Shown here: in pieces, positions 33,293 through 44,922 of the stretch
How the letters are laid out: the number at the start of each line of letters is the position of its first letter
Numbering within the stretch: position 1 is the first letter of the stretch
Source of the DNA: Gracilariopsis chorda
Taxonomy: Eukaryota > Rhodophyta > Florideophyceae > Gracilariales > Gracilariaceae
NCBI GenBank assembly: GCA_003194525.1
Contig: NBIV01000071.1
Location: 124,001 to 188,000, forward strand
Direction of reading: 5' to 3'
Length of the DNA: 64,000 nucleotides
Program-made: the position numbers and the translations under genes
The notes under the pieces: generated by a model
What the model was told of the DNA's origin: nothing
The model's database searches: none
Seen by the model: only the letters and a program-made list of their open reading frames with translations

Positions 33293-34536
33293 GCCATGAT
33301 GCCTGTGGAGACTAGCAACTTTGCGCGTTCAAGCTTGTTGTGTGCGACGGTTGACTCACATCCCCACAACGAAATCATCTCATGTCACGTGAAACCAGAA
33401 GAGCGCGCCAACTTTATTTTCTCTCCATCATCATTCGTGGTACACATGGTACATACCTTTGGTACGGAGCGGTCCGTAAAGTCTTGTCAAGAAGCCAAAT
33501 CCGTCCAGGGCGTTGTACGAGAACACGAGTACTCATTATCATTTAGCTATGTAACCGATAATAGACCCGATAAGGTACATCACATCACCTGTGATCTGGG
33601 AACGCAACGTCAACAAGGTTACGATTGTCGGTTGTCTTAAAAGACATGTCCAGCAATTACAGTTAAGGGTTAAAGTGCTACGTATGGTTTGCCAAATGTA
33701 GAATGCACGTATGGCTTGGGGAACGAATAAATCCAGAAGAGAATGAAATTTCCAGGGCACGGCCGGAGTGGACTTAGTGGAACCACTTTTGGCTGTTGAG
33801 GGCTGCAGAACATTCGACCGGCACACCTTGCAGAGGCGATCTTTCGATATTGTTCTGTGAAGCCCTGGGCTTTTGTGAGCGTGATGTTGTACGACTTCAC
33901 AACACCGGACGACAACAGGTTTTTATTGTACCCTTCTTTGCTATAGAGTAGATGAGACCTACTTTTGTAGCTCGAGAGCACCAGCAGAAGCGTGCAATTC
34001 CAATAGATTGTACACCAAAAAGATTGATAGCAACGTCAGCACTACAGTGACAGGCGCAAAAAAAGGACGGCCTCGACTAAGGCACAAATAAATAATGACA
34101 GAAGCACACACAGAAGAGCGGCTCACTAGTAGCGGTGAAGAAGAACCACAGTAACGAACGATGCGCGACTAACCCTTAGGCTCACTGCAATTTAGCTACG
34201 AACGTCTTCACCAAGCAAGCACAAACAAGATCTTTGGTCAAGTGCGTCGCTTGCGGCAAACTTGGGAACATAGCAGACCAGCAAGTAAGATCTAGGAGAC
34301 GCTATACATTTGTGATGAAAACGCCCGATAGTATCTACAGTGCGCGCAACTGCTTTAGGCACACCGTGCAACAAGCCTTTATTGTCAAATTGAGCATGCA
34401 GCAGCAGCACAAAGCTGTGCTTGCACGTTGAACATTAGCCTACTAACAACAGTTTTAGTCACTTCTCCCCATAGAAACCATCTAGGGTTATGATATCAAT
34501 AAAACATGTCATGAAATTCCTTTAAACACGCAAAAT
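33293..34536. other. Intergenic, no supported gene
   Basis: Downstream of the lyase. A minus-strand open frame (33670-33981) has paired cysteines (ARCAGRMFCS) but is short and unrecognised; a plus-strand one at 33296-33640 overlaps what should be the lyase 3' UTR. Confidence 0.3.
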
Positions 34537-35703
34537 AGTATATGACACATGTCATGGAAAAGGCGGAACTCCCTCAGAATTCAAATCTATTGCCTCATAA
34601 TCCTTAGTACCTGTTACTGCCAGTATTCTCCTTCACTCCTATCTCCTTCGTAGCTCCAAAAATGGCAAGAGGTATGTACTTGACCCAATACAAAAAGGCC
34701 AAATATCTGCACTCCGCCATGAAGGAATGTCTCTCCGACAGATAGCATAACATGTCCAGCGCTCCGTAGGAGCTGTAGGCAGCTTTCTCAGTTCCAAAAC
34801 CCGGCATAAACCCATTCCTATTGCGAAGAAACTCCGAAAAATCTCTCCGCAGCAACATCGTGCTCTTCTACGCAAGGCGCAAAAAGGTAATGCCAGTGCT
34901 TCTGACCTCAAAAAGGAACTTAATCTGCAGATATCCGTGCACCGCGTACAGCAGCTACTCAAAGAAGATGAAAATCTGAAATATTCTAAGATGAAGCAAG
35001 GCCCAAAGATGACCGAAGGTCATAAAGTTGCACGTATTCAATGGGCCCGGCGCAATATATCGACGGGAGAATATTTTTGGAACAAATTTGTTTTCTCAGA
35101 TGAGAAGAAGTTCAACTTAGATGGCCCTGATGGATTGTCATATTATTGGCATGATTTAATGACGGTACCGAGCTTGTCCTCCCGTGTCGGAGGAGGTAAT
35201 TCGGTCATGGTCTGGGGAGCTATTTCTTTCTACGGGTTGAGTGAGTTGATGTGTTTGACTGGCACTCAGGACTCTAAGAAGTATTGTGAGACTTTGGAGC
35301 TTGGTTTACTACCGTGGACTGCAGAACTTTTTGGACCAATGTCAACCTGGATCTTCCAACAGGATAACGCTTCAATTCATCGCTCTAATTATACACGGAA
35401 CTGGCTACATGGACACCACGTTCGTACTCTACCATGGCCGGCTAAGTCTCCGGATATAAATATTATAGAAAACGTTTGAGGACTAATGGCTAGGAAGTTG
35501 TACGCCAATGGAATGCATTTTGACAATGTTGAGGATTTGAAGGAGTCCATTGTCACTGTTTGGCGCAGTTTAACGGCACATTACATGCAAAAGCTCTTTC
35601 GATCTATTCCCAAACGTCTCTTGGCTTTGATGGACAAACGTGGCAGTGCTACAAAGTACTGAACGAATAAATACTTAGGGTTTTATTATGTGTGTCATAT
35701 ACT
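34537..35703 (+). mobile_element. Tc1/mariner-type element, 1.17 kb
   Basis: Bounded by the inverted repeat AGTATATGACACA (34537-34549) and its complement (35691-35703). The size and single transposase gene fit Tc1. The TA target duplication expected of the family is not evident. Confidence 0.7.
34662..35661 (+). pseudogene. Tc1-like transposase, broken
   Basis: Catalytic part in one frame from 34937: FVFSDEKKFNLDGPDG (first Asp), VMVWGAISFYG, WIFQQDNASIHRS (second Asp) and SPDINIIENV (final Glu), the DD34E pattern. Directly after IENV a TGA (35477-35479) stands where the family has Trp (IENLWG); the frame then goes on to GSATKY and a stop at 35659-35661. The N-terminal helix-turn-helix (QKGQISALRHEGMSLRQIA) is in the same frame but has a TAA, and the likely ATG at 34662 is in another frame. 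At least three breaks, so inactive. Confidence 0.75.
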
Positions 35704-36100
35704 GTTTCGTGTGCCTAAACATGTTTCGTGGCATTATTTGCACCTGTGGTCGAAATGATACGGAACTGGTGCAAACGGTTCTATAGATTATGTTTGACAA
35801 CCTTGTTCTGTGTGAGCAAACATCATTTGTGTCATACTTGCAGACGCAGAACACTTTTTTTGTCAGTTGGGTGCGTGTACTTAAAGGAGTTGCGCGCACT
35901 GTAACATACCGAGACAGCCCATTTTCTTACGATGTGCAGGACACCAACCTGCACAGGTATGGAAGGAAAGTGAAGTACAGTAGTGTTGGACGAAAACAGG
36001 CGAAGACAGATCTAAGAGAATTCAGGGGTCGCCAAAGAGATGAGAAGTGGTATGGCCAGAGTTTGCTTGGAGCCCGTCTACTCCGGGCGTTTATAGACAA
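35704..36100. other. Short intergenic stretch, nothing clear
   Basis: A 104-codon plus-strand frame (35790-36104) shows no known motif. Confidence 0.25.
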
Positions 36101-36465
36101 TTAGAGCATCTCCACCCGCGACATGACAATATGCCAAAGTGCTATTTTCGAGAGGCCACGTGTACGGTGCTTAGTGACCAAGCCAGATAAAAGCATTTGC
36201 ACATTTGATCATCAGGTCTTCCACAATCCCAACTTTCAACTGGTTCACGTGGACCTTCACGTGATCCTTCTGACATCCTGTCACCGTTCCTTCACCTCGC
36301 TCATTGAGAGCTCCTCCGCACCTCAAAAGCATCACCATCGCGGACCTCTGGTGGAACGAAGCGACAGCGACAGCGGAAGATGTGTACATTGAGTACCTTC
36401 TCGACAGCAGCAGTGATGACTTCCAGCCGAGCTGGGGCGGTTCAAAGCCCGGAAAAGCACCAAAT

Positions 36466-37644
36466 ATGAACGGCAGATTAGACGAAGCAGCTCAAAGACT
36501 GCACATGCAGTACTTTGCAAATAGTTCCATATACGATGACGCCGCATTCCAGAGACGATATTCCACTTCGCGTCAAGTGTACCAAAGAATTTTCGACAAC
36601 ATTACTGAACATGACCCGTTCTTCCAACAAAGAAGAGATTGTACAAAGCGTATGGGGTTGAATCCTTATCTAAAGATTACTGCAGCCTTCCACATTTTGG
36701 CGTACGGCATAGCAGCTGACGCGATTGATGAAACGTTCGCGATGAGCGAAACGACAGCCCTACTATGGCTCGAACACTTCGTACAGTCTGTCATTGCTTG
36801 CTTTTCAGGTGAATACATGCGAGTGCCTACCGAAGCGAACATGAAAAACATTCTGTCGCACTCGGCCAAGCGTGGATTTCCTGACATGCTAGGGAGCATT
36901 GACTGTTGCAAATGGCATTGAAAGAATTGCCCAACTGCTTGGCATGGGCAATATGAAGGAAAAGAAGGGGTTCCGGTTGTAACTCTTGAAGAAATCTGTG
37001 ACCATTCACTCTGGATATGGCACGCCTTCTTCGGCTTCCCAGGGTCGCGGAATGACATTAATGTGGTTGAGGCCTCTACACTGAAAGGGAAAATAGGCAA
37101 TGGGACTTATCCACCGCCCTTAGAGTACGTCATAAATGGGGTGAGACACAACAAGCCGTATTGGCTCGCTGACAGTATCTATCCAAAGTGGCCAGTGTTC
37201 GTACAAACCGTAGCTTTCCCAGAAAACAAGAAAGAGGAATGTTTGGCAAAGCATCAAGAAGCATGCCGAAAAGATTTTGAAAGAGCATTCGGTGTTCTTC
37301 AAAGTAAGTGGCATATTGTAGCAAGGCCCGCACGTTTCTGGGCTAAAGAGACGATGAAAGATGTCATGCAGTGCTGTAAAATCTTACATAACATGATGGT
37401 GGAGGATCGAGGAGGGCTGGCAGGCGAAGCAGACGCAGCGGCTGATGATGTGTCTCTGCGTATTTCCAATGGAGCCGAGCCTATGTGGGGTGGTCTAAAA
37501 AGAATACCGGGACGTACACCACAGCCTGTTGGGAGCTTGGCGGCAATGTGCGAGACCCAAGTTTACTTAAAAGATAGCACTGAGTACTTCGAAACGCGAA
37601 GATTGGTCATGGAAAACGTGTGGCATTGGGACGGTACAATCTAA
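36466..37644 (+). pseudogene. H3 PIF/Harbinger transposase with one in-frame TGA
   Basis: The frame is open from about 36265 but the first ATG is 36466, giving 393 codons to the TAA at 37642. Seen in order: a helix-turn-helix-like part (RQVYQRIFDNI, MGLNPYLKITAAFHILAYG), the first Asp in LGSIDCCKWH, then KNCPTAWHGQY, WIWHAFFGFPGSRNDINVVE with the second Asp, FERAFGVLQSKWHIV with the Glu, and CCKILHNMMVED. This is the plant-type Harbinger transposase (PF04827). At 36919-36921 a TGA replaces the second Trp of the usual HWxWKNCP. Nothing else is broken. The protein would cut the element's ends together with its Myb partner in the nucleus. Confidence 0.85.
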
Positions 37645-37672
37645 ACACCGCTGTGGTGATCCTTTTAGTCGG

Positions 37673-38734
37673 TCATGGACAATCCTCAGGGCACACTAAA
37701 GCCCCGGAACCATTATCCAGACCGGCCGAAGGACTTGTAACATCCGTAAGTAAATCGATAGACGGTGCGGTGGGGTGCTCTTCGCCAGTGGTGGGCCCGT
37801 CCTGGGTGTAATCCTCAACGCTTCCCTCAGACAACTCAGTGAAAGCCCTCTTCGATTTCCGGGCGGCGGCCCTGTCCCGCAGAGCCTCTAACGCTTCCTC
37901 CTGCATCAGCGAAAAGAACTCTTGCGCCTGCTTGGAATGCACCCCCCCAGGGCCATTTGTAAACAGCAGGATGTCTTTTTGTCGCGACAAAGCAGTGTTT
38001 CGATTCTGCTGAGCTTTGACAGCCTCCTGCGCGATCTTAATCTTCTTGTTAGCGCTATGCTGTTTCTGCGCAATCTCCTTTGCTTTGCGACGCCCCACAG
38101 GCCTCTTTGTGGATTGCGACGTGGGGGGCCTGACATCGGACGAAGACGATGGTTTGGAACCATCTGAGACTTCGTCAGCACACGCCACGTTAGATGGTGT
38201 TGCTGCGTTTCCCGTCGGAGGCCGGCGTTCTACGGCGCTATCCCCACCCGCGCAGAACTTTTCATGAAAACGAAGGATTCCTCAAGCGTCTAGGAACTTG
38301 AATGGCCTGCCGATATCTTCCTGCGGATCATTGATCTTCTTGCCTTTGAAAAGAGAAGTGGTCATACGAATTGTTTCAGCATCATTGACGCCAGTTGGCT
38401 TGCTTCCAACCACAGTGCTGTGGCAGGCCGAAAAACGCACACAGTGCTTTAAAATCGTCTTGACTCGAATAGAGGTTGATGCAAGCGGACGGAGGGGAAG
38501 CTCTCCTGGTTTCGCCTGCTTGTACTCGTTCCACACTTTTGTGTAGAATGTGTTGCCTTTCTGCTCTGAACCTACATTCGGGTCTTCAGAAACGTGAACC
38601 CAAGCCTTCGCAAGCACAACATCTTCTTCTGTTGAATAGTTGAACCCGCGCACGTTCTTGCCTGACATTTCGAGGCGCGCTTGGCACGACCTCGGCGAAG
38701 GAGACGAGCAGAGCACTGAGGAGATAAATGGCAT
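37673..38734 (-). pseudogene. H3 Myb/NAM-associated partner gene with one in-frame TGA
   Basis: 354 codons from ATG 38734. The N-terminal Myb/SANT-like domain has RGFNYSTEEDVVLAKAWVHV, then GSEQKGNTFYTKVWNEY. The C-terminal half carries KRPVGRRKAKE, matching the RPxGxKxAK motif of NAM-associated proteins, and a coiled-coil-like stretch after it. At 38282-38284 a TGA stands in FKFLDA(stop)GILRFHEKF, where the family has Trp. No frameshift. Such proteins bind subterminal repeats and recruit the transposase. Convergent with the transposase gene. Confidence 0.8.
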
Positions 38735-39044
38735 TGTGGCGTCTTTGGCGGGGACACGACGGGGATGCAGAATAGTTTCTGTTTGCTTTCCGTTTCCCGC
38801 GACGACCTAGACTCTCCGCGCCCAGTCCTCGCCAATGAGAAGGCAGCGCTTGGATAGAACCGAGGCAAATCGAGGTGGCAAAAACAGCCGTATTTGCCAC
38901 CCGCGTTTTCCATTTGGTGCGATGCGAAAGTGCGTTTGTGTCTTGGTTTCTTCCGGTGGGGACGGTGCAATTGTCATCAAACGCTAAACTGAGGGACATT
39001 TTATTATTTTGTGCTTTTGTTTTGCACGAGTGGAGATGCTCTTA

Positions 39045-39670
39045 GACAATACGGATAATCTCTGGTCATAAAAAGTACGTGTAAGCAAAAAACCACAACA
39101 AACCAGCACGTGAGGCTACTTTGCCATGAAAAAAAACTTCGGAAAGGCACTGTTCTTCTCAGGGTTTTTTTCTGTCAAAATAGTGTCCTTTAATTACCCC
39201 AGCGGACTCTAGCAGTATCATTCTGACTATTTCATCATGCTACAGCGATTATCCGAGAAATTACAGACGAATGTCGTTAATCGAGCAATTGTCTTCCATA
39301 TTGTAGTTTCATGGAGATGGAGGCTAGAAACTTCTATTTTCCTGGACGTACTGCTCAAAATGAGAAACAAGTGTTATTAGAAGGTATGTTCGGGCGTCTT
39401 TGGTCGGCTTCTCTGAAGTTTTAGCTGAAAGAGCTTGTCAAACAGATCTATAAAAATAAACAAACATTGAAGAGAACTACTTTTCCTGAGTGACATGCTC
39501 AGTCCTATGCTAAGCTTGTGTGTTCTAATTTTGCTTCGAAGATCTCTGTTCGTTGCAAAGTGATACTGCGTTTAGAATTCTGTGTTTGTTGCTGTGCTTA
39601 TCGCCCTTATCATGACGTGCCTCGATACATACGCGAAACCTGCGTCATCTCAATCGCTTTATACGTTATC
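39045..39670. other. Intergenic, nothing seen
   Basis: Between H3 and the R4 LTR; no supported gene or repeat. Confidence 0.4.
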
Positions 39671-40061
39671 TGTAGTGCAATGCCGGGAAGCGGGAGAGCA
39701 CTCTACATTGTTTGGAATCTTCCCTTGTTAGAGATAAGACCCGTTTGGTAGAGCCCTCCCAGGACTAGCACAACTATGTCGAGTTGAAGCGACAACGCCA
39801 AACATTGCAACTTGCACAGCGAGCTTCACGCAAGAATCAGGTATCTGGAGGAGCGGTGTGTGGGGGTGGTCGTCCTCTAGAGAGGTGAAGATTCCAAGTT
39901 AGTGGCACGCGCGAGCACGAGCCGTGGGTGGTGGGAAAGCAACCCTGTAAAGGGAAACATGAGTGGGAGCTGAGTCACGAGTGTTGTGACCAAGACTAAC
40001 TGCACTGTCGGAAAATAAAACTTAGAAAAGGCGAGCACCAAGACTGTTGGAATGATAATCC

Positions 40062-40911
40062 TGTGGTGCAATGCCCAGTGATGAGAAAACACGCCGAACA
40101 AGTTGGGAATCTTCCTCTCACGAGGGTAGCACAGCGAAAGAGCCCTTCCAGGGATGACACGACGAAGTCGGGTGTTAACCGAGGTCAACCTTCGTGACTA
40201 GCGCAGGAAGGTGAATAGGTAAACCTGTAACGCGGTGCAGTACTCCGGTGAGTAGAGATGACTCCACACAGTGGCGCACACACGACAAATGTCGGTATGA
40301 GCCGCGGATAGCGGGAACTATCCTAAATAGGAAAGGGGAAAAATAAAGGAATATGGGGGAATGGGACAAAGAAAAGGGACGACAACGAGTCACACGAGTG
40401 GCTCAGGGGAGGCCGGGCCTTGCCGAGAAATATATCGTATACACGGGCAAAACCACAACAATGGGAACAATCTTCAAGAGGGGTATCTTGGCGAGCAAGG
40501 GGGTTGAGCACACCGTAGGCAACATATCTCTCCTAAATGGAGTCGAGTACCGCTGAAGGCGAATGAGGTCAGAGCCAAGTTCTTGGAATAGAACACCCTT
40601 GGTGGAGAAGATCTAATGGTGCGGCGGCCGCGAGGCCGGCGCACTAAGTAGTGTACCCTCCCTAGTGTAATAACTAATTAAATAGATAATTAAGTAAATA
40701 TATAAAAACCACCCGTTCACTATCTATCCTTGCCTGCAACCCTTGCCAACGCCCGTGTTCCACTTGTACCACCGGTGTACCGGGCCAACTCCTGCTCGCA
40801 AGCAGTGCCACCTGGCACGAGGAAAAGTCATGTATGAACATGTATGAAAGCCGGTGCGACCGGGAAAATTAACAAGTCCCCAGATGTCCCTCTTACGAGG
40901 CATGCTCTTCA
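40062..40911 (-). repeat. R3 3' LTR
   Basis: 850 bp, TG...CA, partner of 49954-50804. A near-perfect 11-bp stem-loop is at 40619-40644. An AT-rich TATA-like stretch lies just upstream of it on the minus strand (about 40670-40708). Confidence 0.9.
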
Positions 40912-42728
40912 TATCTCCCTCCTTAGTCAGCGAGGCGACCTCGAAGAGTCAAGCCGCGATAGCGGAAAGTCCACGTAAAAGCGTGTCGCCTTCCGGTTCA
41001 CCGGCTGCTTCTCTGGAAATCCAGCGTCATCCCACCTCGACTTCGAGTTCTTCTGACATCCTGATTCCTCGGCTTTCTCCCAACTCTCCAACTTCGTCCC
41101 CCATGTCCAACCTTCCGCCTAACCAACCTTCCAACCCTGCTCGGGGATTCCGCGCCGGCTTCCGGTCTGCTCCGATTCCTCGGCGTGAAATTTCGTCCAC
41201 TTCGGAGGAGCCTCCGGTGCTACCGGCTCACACGAACTGCCCTGTCGCGGGTATGTTCCCTGGTCAGGCGCGTCCTCCGGCTTGGCTCTCCCTCGTTGGG
41301 TCGAATCCGAACACTCGGCTTGGTTCCCTCAGGTTGAGCTATGCGCCTGGGTTTCACTCGCTTGCCGTCTGCGACGAGGAACTGATCCAATCTTACACCA
41401 ATAACACGGAAAAGCTTCCGGGAGACCTTCCCGGAGTCATCAACATGTCATGGGACTGGAGCAATCGAATTGCGGTATCCGTTCATTACGTTCGCCGCAA
41501 TGCAGGAGAGTCCGCGGCCACCGTGCTTGCCACGCTCGTGCGGTTGGCTCATCTCCGGCTTCGCCGGGCTCCGTTCGAAGTACAAGTTCCACTGGACACA
41601 ACCTTCGATGTCCTGTTTTAGTGCACTCGCGGAGAGATGTCCCATTGCGACCGGCTCGCCGGATTGGAAACCTTCGCGTGGAGGAATATTCCGATTGCCC
41701 GGCAGGAACCCATGTTGTGGGCGAGATCGATTCTTCGGGCGGAATTCCGTTATCTTCCCCGGGCATCCCGGTCGAACTTCCTTCAGAATTTCATCCGTGA
41801 TGAACGGCGTTGGAGAGCCCGAACCGGGTATTTTGTCCTGTATCAGAATACGGAGATCGAACGCATCGCTGCGCCGCACTGACGAGGTCGGTATGTTCCT
41901 CTCCCCCGTTGGTGGGGTGCCCTTGAGGCATGCTGGGGGTGCTAAATCGAGTTCACCCCCGTCTTCACCTATGCAGGCTCCTCCATGGTATGGGATCCCC
42001 GCCCCGGGTTCTGGTCTGTTGTTGTCACCGAGTGCGCGGTCTGCACTGCGTCTTATATCCTTGCAGAGGCGTATGACCCGTATAGACTGTGGTATATTCA
42101 ACCGCGTGTGCGGGCAGCCATCCGACGCTTGGACATGCGAGTCCCCCTTGGGGGTGTGGCTAACGCCGAAGAGATGCTCTCCTTGCTCGATTTCCTCGAG
42201 GGCGTCAACTGGGATGAAGTTCCCATCGACAACTCCCAAAGGAGGCTTCACCACAATGGGTCTGGCCCAGGTTTAGGGCGGAACACCGCGCTAGCGGGAG
42301 ATTACATCTTCTTTGACCCCTGGGAATATAGGGAGCTTACCCGCGAAGAAGCGGAAGATTACCGGAATGCTCCGCGAATGGTTCCTCCAGACCACCCGAG
42401 GGGGTTCGTCGATTTGGACGATTACTACCGATCCTATATCGGAGGCGACCCCATGGTGGATAACGAGCCGGACGATGCCGAGATGGCCGAGGCCGCGGTC
42501 CCTAGCGAGGGTGGTGCCGACGGAGTCGCCGACGGTTCCGTACAGCACGGGGTTTCTGGTTCGCCAGGTCCTTCCGTTCCAACGGGTCCGAGCCCGGCGA
42601 CGGCGGCATCTCTGGCCTCCGCTCCGACGGCGTCGGGTCCTGAAACGGTGGCACCGCCCACTTCCGTTCCCACGGCGACGGTTCGGGAGCCCAGTGATTC
42701 CAGCGATGTCATCGCGCAATTCCTCTGA
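40884..42728 (+). pseudogene. R3 antisense accessory gene, conserved, function unknown
   Basis: Lies between integrase and the 3' LTR on the strand opposite gag-pol, some 610 codons in one prevailing frame; the copy is broken. The first possible ATG (40884) is inside the LTR and the next codons cross the LTR end and polypurine tract. The N-terminal 110 residues are rich in Ser and Pro. The core has MSWDWSNRIAVSVHYVRRNA, then DPRPGFWSVVV, YILAEAYDPY and GPGLGRNTALA. The end is acidic, then Ala/Pro/Thr-rich. The same motifs appear in the R4 copy (for example GPGLGRNTALA, identical). No membrane segment and no domain I recognise. An AATAAA at 42884-42889 follows the stop, suggesting its own transcript. 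Confidence 0.7.
40912..40924 (-). promoter_or_regulatory. R3 polypurine tract
   Basis: On the minus strand AAGGAGGGAGATA directly before the 3' LTR; R4 has AAGGAGTGGGATA at 51214-51226. It primes plus-strand DNA synthesis in this family. Confidence 0.7.
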
Positions 42729-43626
42729 GAGGTGGGCCTTGGCCATAATGAAGTTACGGGGGATGTCGCCGCAATGCGGGATGCGCTTGCTAACCGCTTG
42801 GGCGGCGGTCCTCCTCCATCGGATGGGCACTGATCCCCTGCGAGGTTTTGGCTTGATATAGACTGCTAGATAGCATGATCGAAAATAAAGACGAGCCTCT
42901 ATGGGGGTGTTGTCCCATTGTGTGCGCTTCCTCTCCATGTCTGAGCTCCTTCCCCGAAGGGGATCGCTTTCCGCTTCGCGGTTAGTCTCCGTCCTCTAAC
43001 GGTGATGTACCCTGCCAGGAGGTAGCGCTTCGCTCATTTCCAACGGATTGGTGCACTTCGGAAAACGTGCGCCATCACTGATGGGGAAAACCGTGCATAC
43101 AGTGGCGACCGTGGTCGCAAACCAGCATGCTGGATGAAAACCCACTTGTGTAGTTCAGAGCGAAAATAATGTAGATGTTGTAGCTCGAGGCTACACTAGT
43201 AGTGTTCCGATATCATATCGGCGTTTTCGCCGTAGGCGGTGTGCATGACTGGGTAACCCTGCTTCTGTACCGTCGGAGACGGGCTAACGCACTTGGGCGT
43301 TACACAGCGTTGCCGGCGTGGCCGTTCCCGCGTTGCGGTGATACTGAATTACCTTGGACCAGGGGAGGTGCTCGATAGGCTCTCAAGTATCCCATGATCG
43401 GTCGTATCCGTACCAACGGGAGCGGTTTTCCAATATACCCTTTCCGTTGTAACGGTGTTCTATCACTCTGTCGAGGATTTACTCCTGTACGAAGACTGTC
43501 CGGCCCTGCCGGGTCGTAGTAACGTCCTTCGGGGCGTGCGTGCCCTCGTGAGGGAGAACGTCCGGCAATGGGGAGTGCGGTTGGCTTTTCCGCTCAGCGG
43601 GTCCTTCTCCGCGAGGAGTAGTTCGT
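42729..43626. other. Spacer between R3 antisense gene and integrase
   Basis: About 900 bp without a supported gene. It holds the AATAAA at 42884 and a short GCCGTAGGC palindrome near 43225. The 3' ends of the antisense gene and pol face each other across it. Confidence 0.5.
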
Positions 43627-44868
43627 TCAACAGCGTGGTGGTTCGCTCGCGCTGCGAGCTGGCGAGGTTGACTCCGTGCTGACGGTAGCGTTTGCGCGTA
43701 CTCCTGAGGAGAGCTTCCACGTTGTGGGTTGAGTGGGGCCGGTGGCGCCACTCGTAACGTCTGTGACGGTTGGTGGTGTGGTGTAATCCGCCTCCCTAAT
43801 TAGAGCGTTTTTCCGTGGCTGCGCAGTGCCCAGCTTACGTAACGTCCCGTGGTCCACGGGAAGCTCACCGATCTCCGTTCCGGGGCCATCCCCGTGTGGG
43901 GCGTGTAAAGGTAGTAGACCCCTATGGGGCTTGGGTAAAATATCCCGGATCGGGGTTTGCGCTCCGTGCTTAACGGTGAAGTCATCAGGCAGCGCCGGTT
44001 TGCCGTCGGTAATTGCGCCCGGGTCTACCGAGACGCTCGGGTTCCGCGTCCGCGAACGCGATCGTGTCAAGTGTTCTCTCCCTTCTTCAGGGCTTTCAGT
44101 TCCGCTTCTCGCGGTGGGTACCTTCACTGAAGTGTCATACCCGTTCGAACGGCTAACCACTGGCGGTGGTTTCTGTGATAGGACCAACTCGAATGGAGAA
44201 ATCCCGGTAGTCCGGTGTACCTGCGTGTTGTACGCGAACGTGATCGCATCGGTGTAGAGATCCCAAATCGTTGGGTGGTCAGCCGCATAGGAGCGAAGAG
44301 ATGCTAGCATCGTCCGGTTAAACCGCTCGACCTGCCGATTACACTGGGGATAATAAGTGGTTGTAAAGAGGTTCTTCACATCCAATATCCTGCAGACGTC
44401 CTGGAAGAATCGCGATGCAAACTGTTTCCCGTTATTGGAGAGTAGCTCCACTGGAGGTCCGTAGACAAAGGCCCAATGCGTCACGAACGCATTGGCGACC
44501 GTGTGAGCGGTTATCCTCCTAAGAGGTACTGTCCGAAAGAGCTTCGAGATTCTGTCCATTATTACGAGTAGGAACTTGTTACCTCACTTTGTTGCGAGTT
44601 AAGGGCCCAGAATGTCGATAGCGACAAACTCGGGAGGCGCCCTAGCGGGGAATAGTGCCAACTTCTTGGTGTTTTTCCGGAGCTCTACCCGGTTCTTTGC
44701 GCATTCAGTGCAAAACAGTACAGTTGCGTAGCAGTCCACTGCCATGGAAGGCCAATAGAAGTTCCTTCGCAGGGTTAGATGCAATTTTTTGCCACCAGTC
44801 TGTCCACCGAGCTTCGGGAAGTGCGTAAGCTGCAATATCCTCGATTGGAGAGAATACGGAACCACCAC
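43627..44868 (-). pseudogene. R3 integrase
   Basis: Zinc-binding head (LTLRRNFYWPSMAVDCYATV, then CTECAKNR) followed by the catalytic core (VYGPPVELLSNNGKQF, YYPQCNRQVERFNRTM) and AYNTQVHRTTGISPFELV. The C-terminal tail is Pro/Ser/Thr-rich. Broken. Confidence 0.85.
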
Positions 44869-44922
44869 TCGTGGGGTGCGTTCGACCTTCCTTATGAGGT
44901 AACCAACATCATTAACTCTAAA

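Larger units (their letters stand above)
36104..39041. mobile_element. H3: nearly complete PIF/Harbinger element, 2938 bp
   Basis: Terminal inverted repeats GAGCATCTCCACCCG (36104-36118) and CGAGTGGAGATGCTC (39027-39041), one mismatch in 15. Both sides carry the 3-bp target copy TTA (36101-36103, 39042-39044), exactly as expected for PIF/Harbinger. Inside are two convergent genes, transposase on the plus strand and a Myb-like gene on the minus strand, whose 3' ends are only 28 bp apart. Each has one in-frame TGA and no frameshift. The same terminal repeat bounds the MITE at 2782-3175. Confidence 0.9.

Noticed and set aside
33296-33640. 114-codon plus-strand frame after the CpcT/CpeT gene
   Set aside because: Starts four bases after the lyase stop, no motif, probably 3' UTR.
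36919-38284. UGA read as tryptophan as a changed genetic code
   Set aside because: Host genes here use TGA as a normal stop and TGG is common in the same transposon genes; kept only as an alternative in the finding.
40320-40560. Small open frames repeated at 50210-50420
   Set aside because: LTR sequence of R3, present in both copies, not genes.
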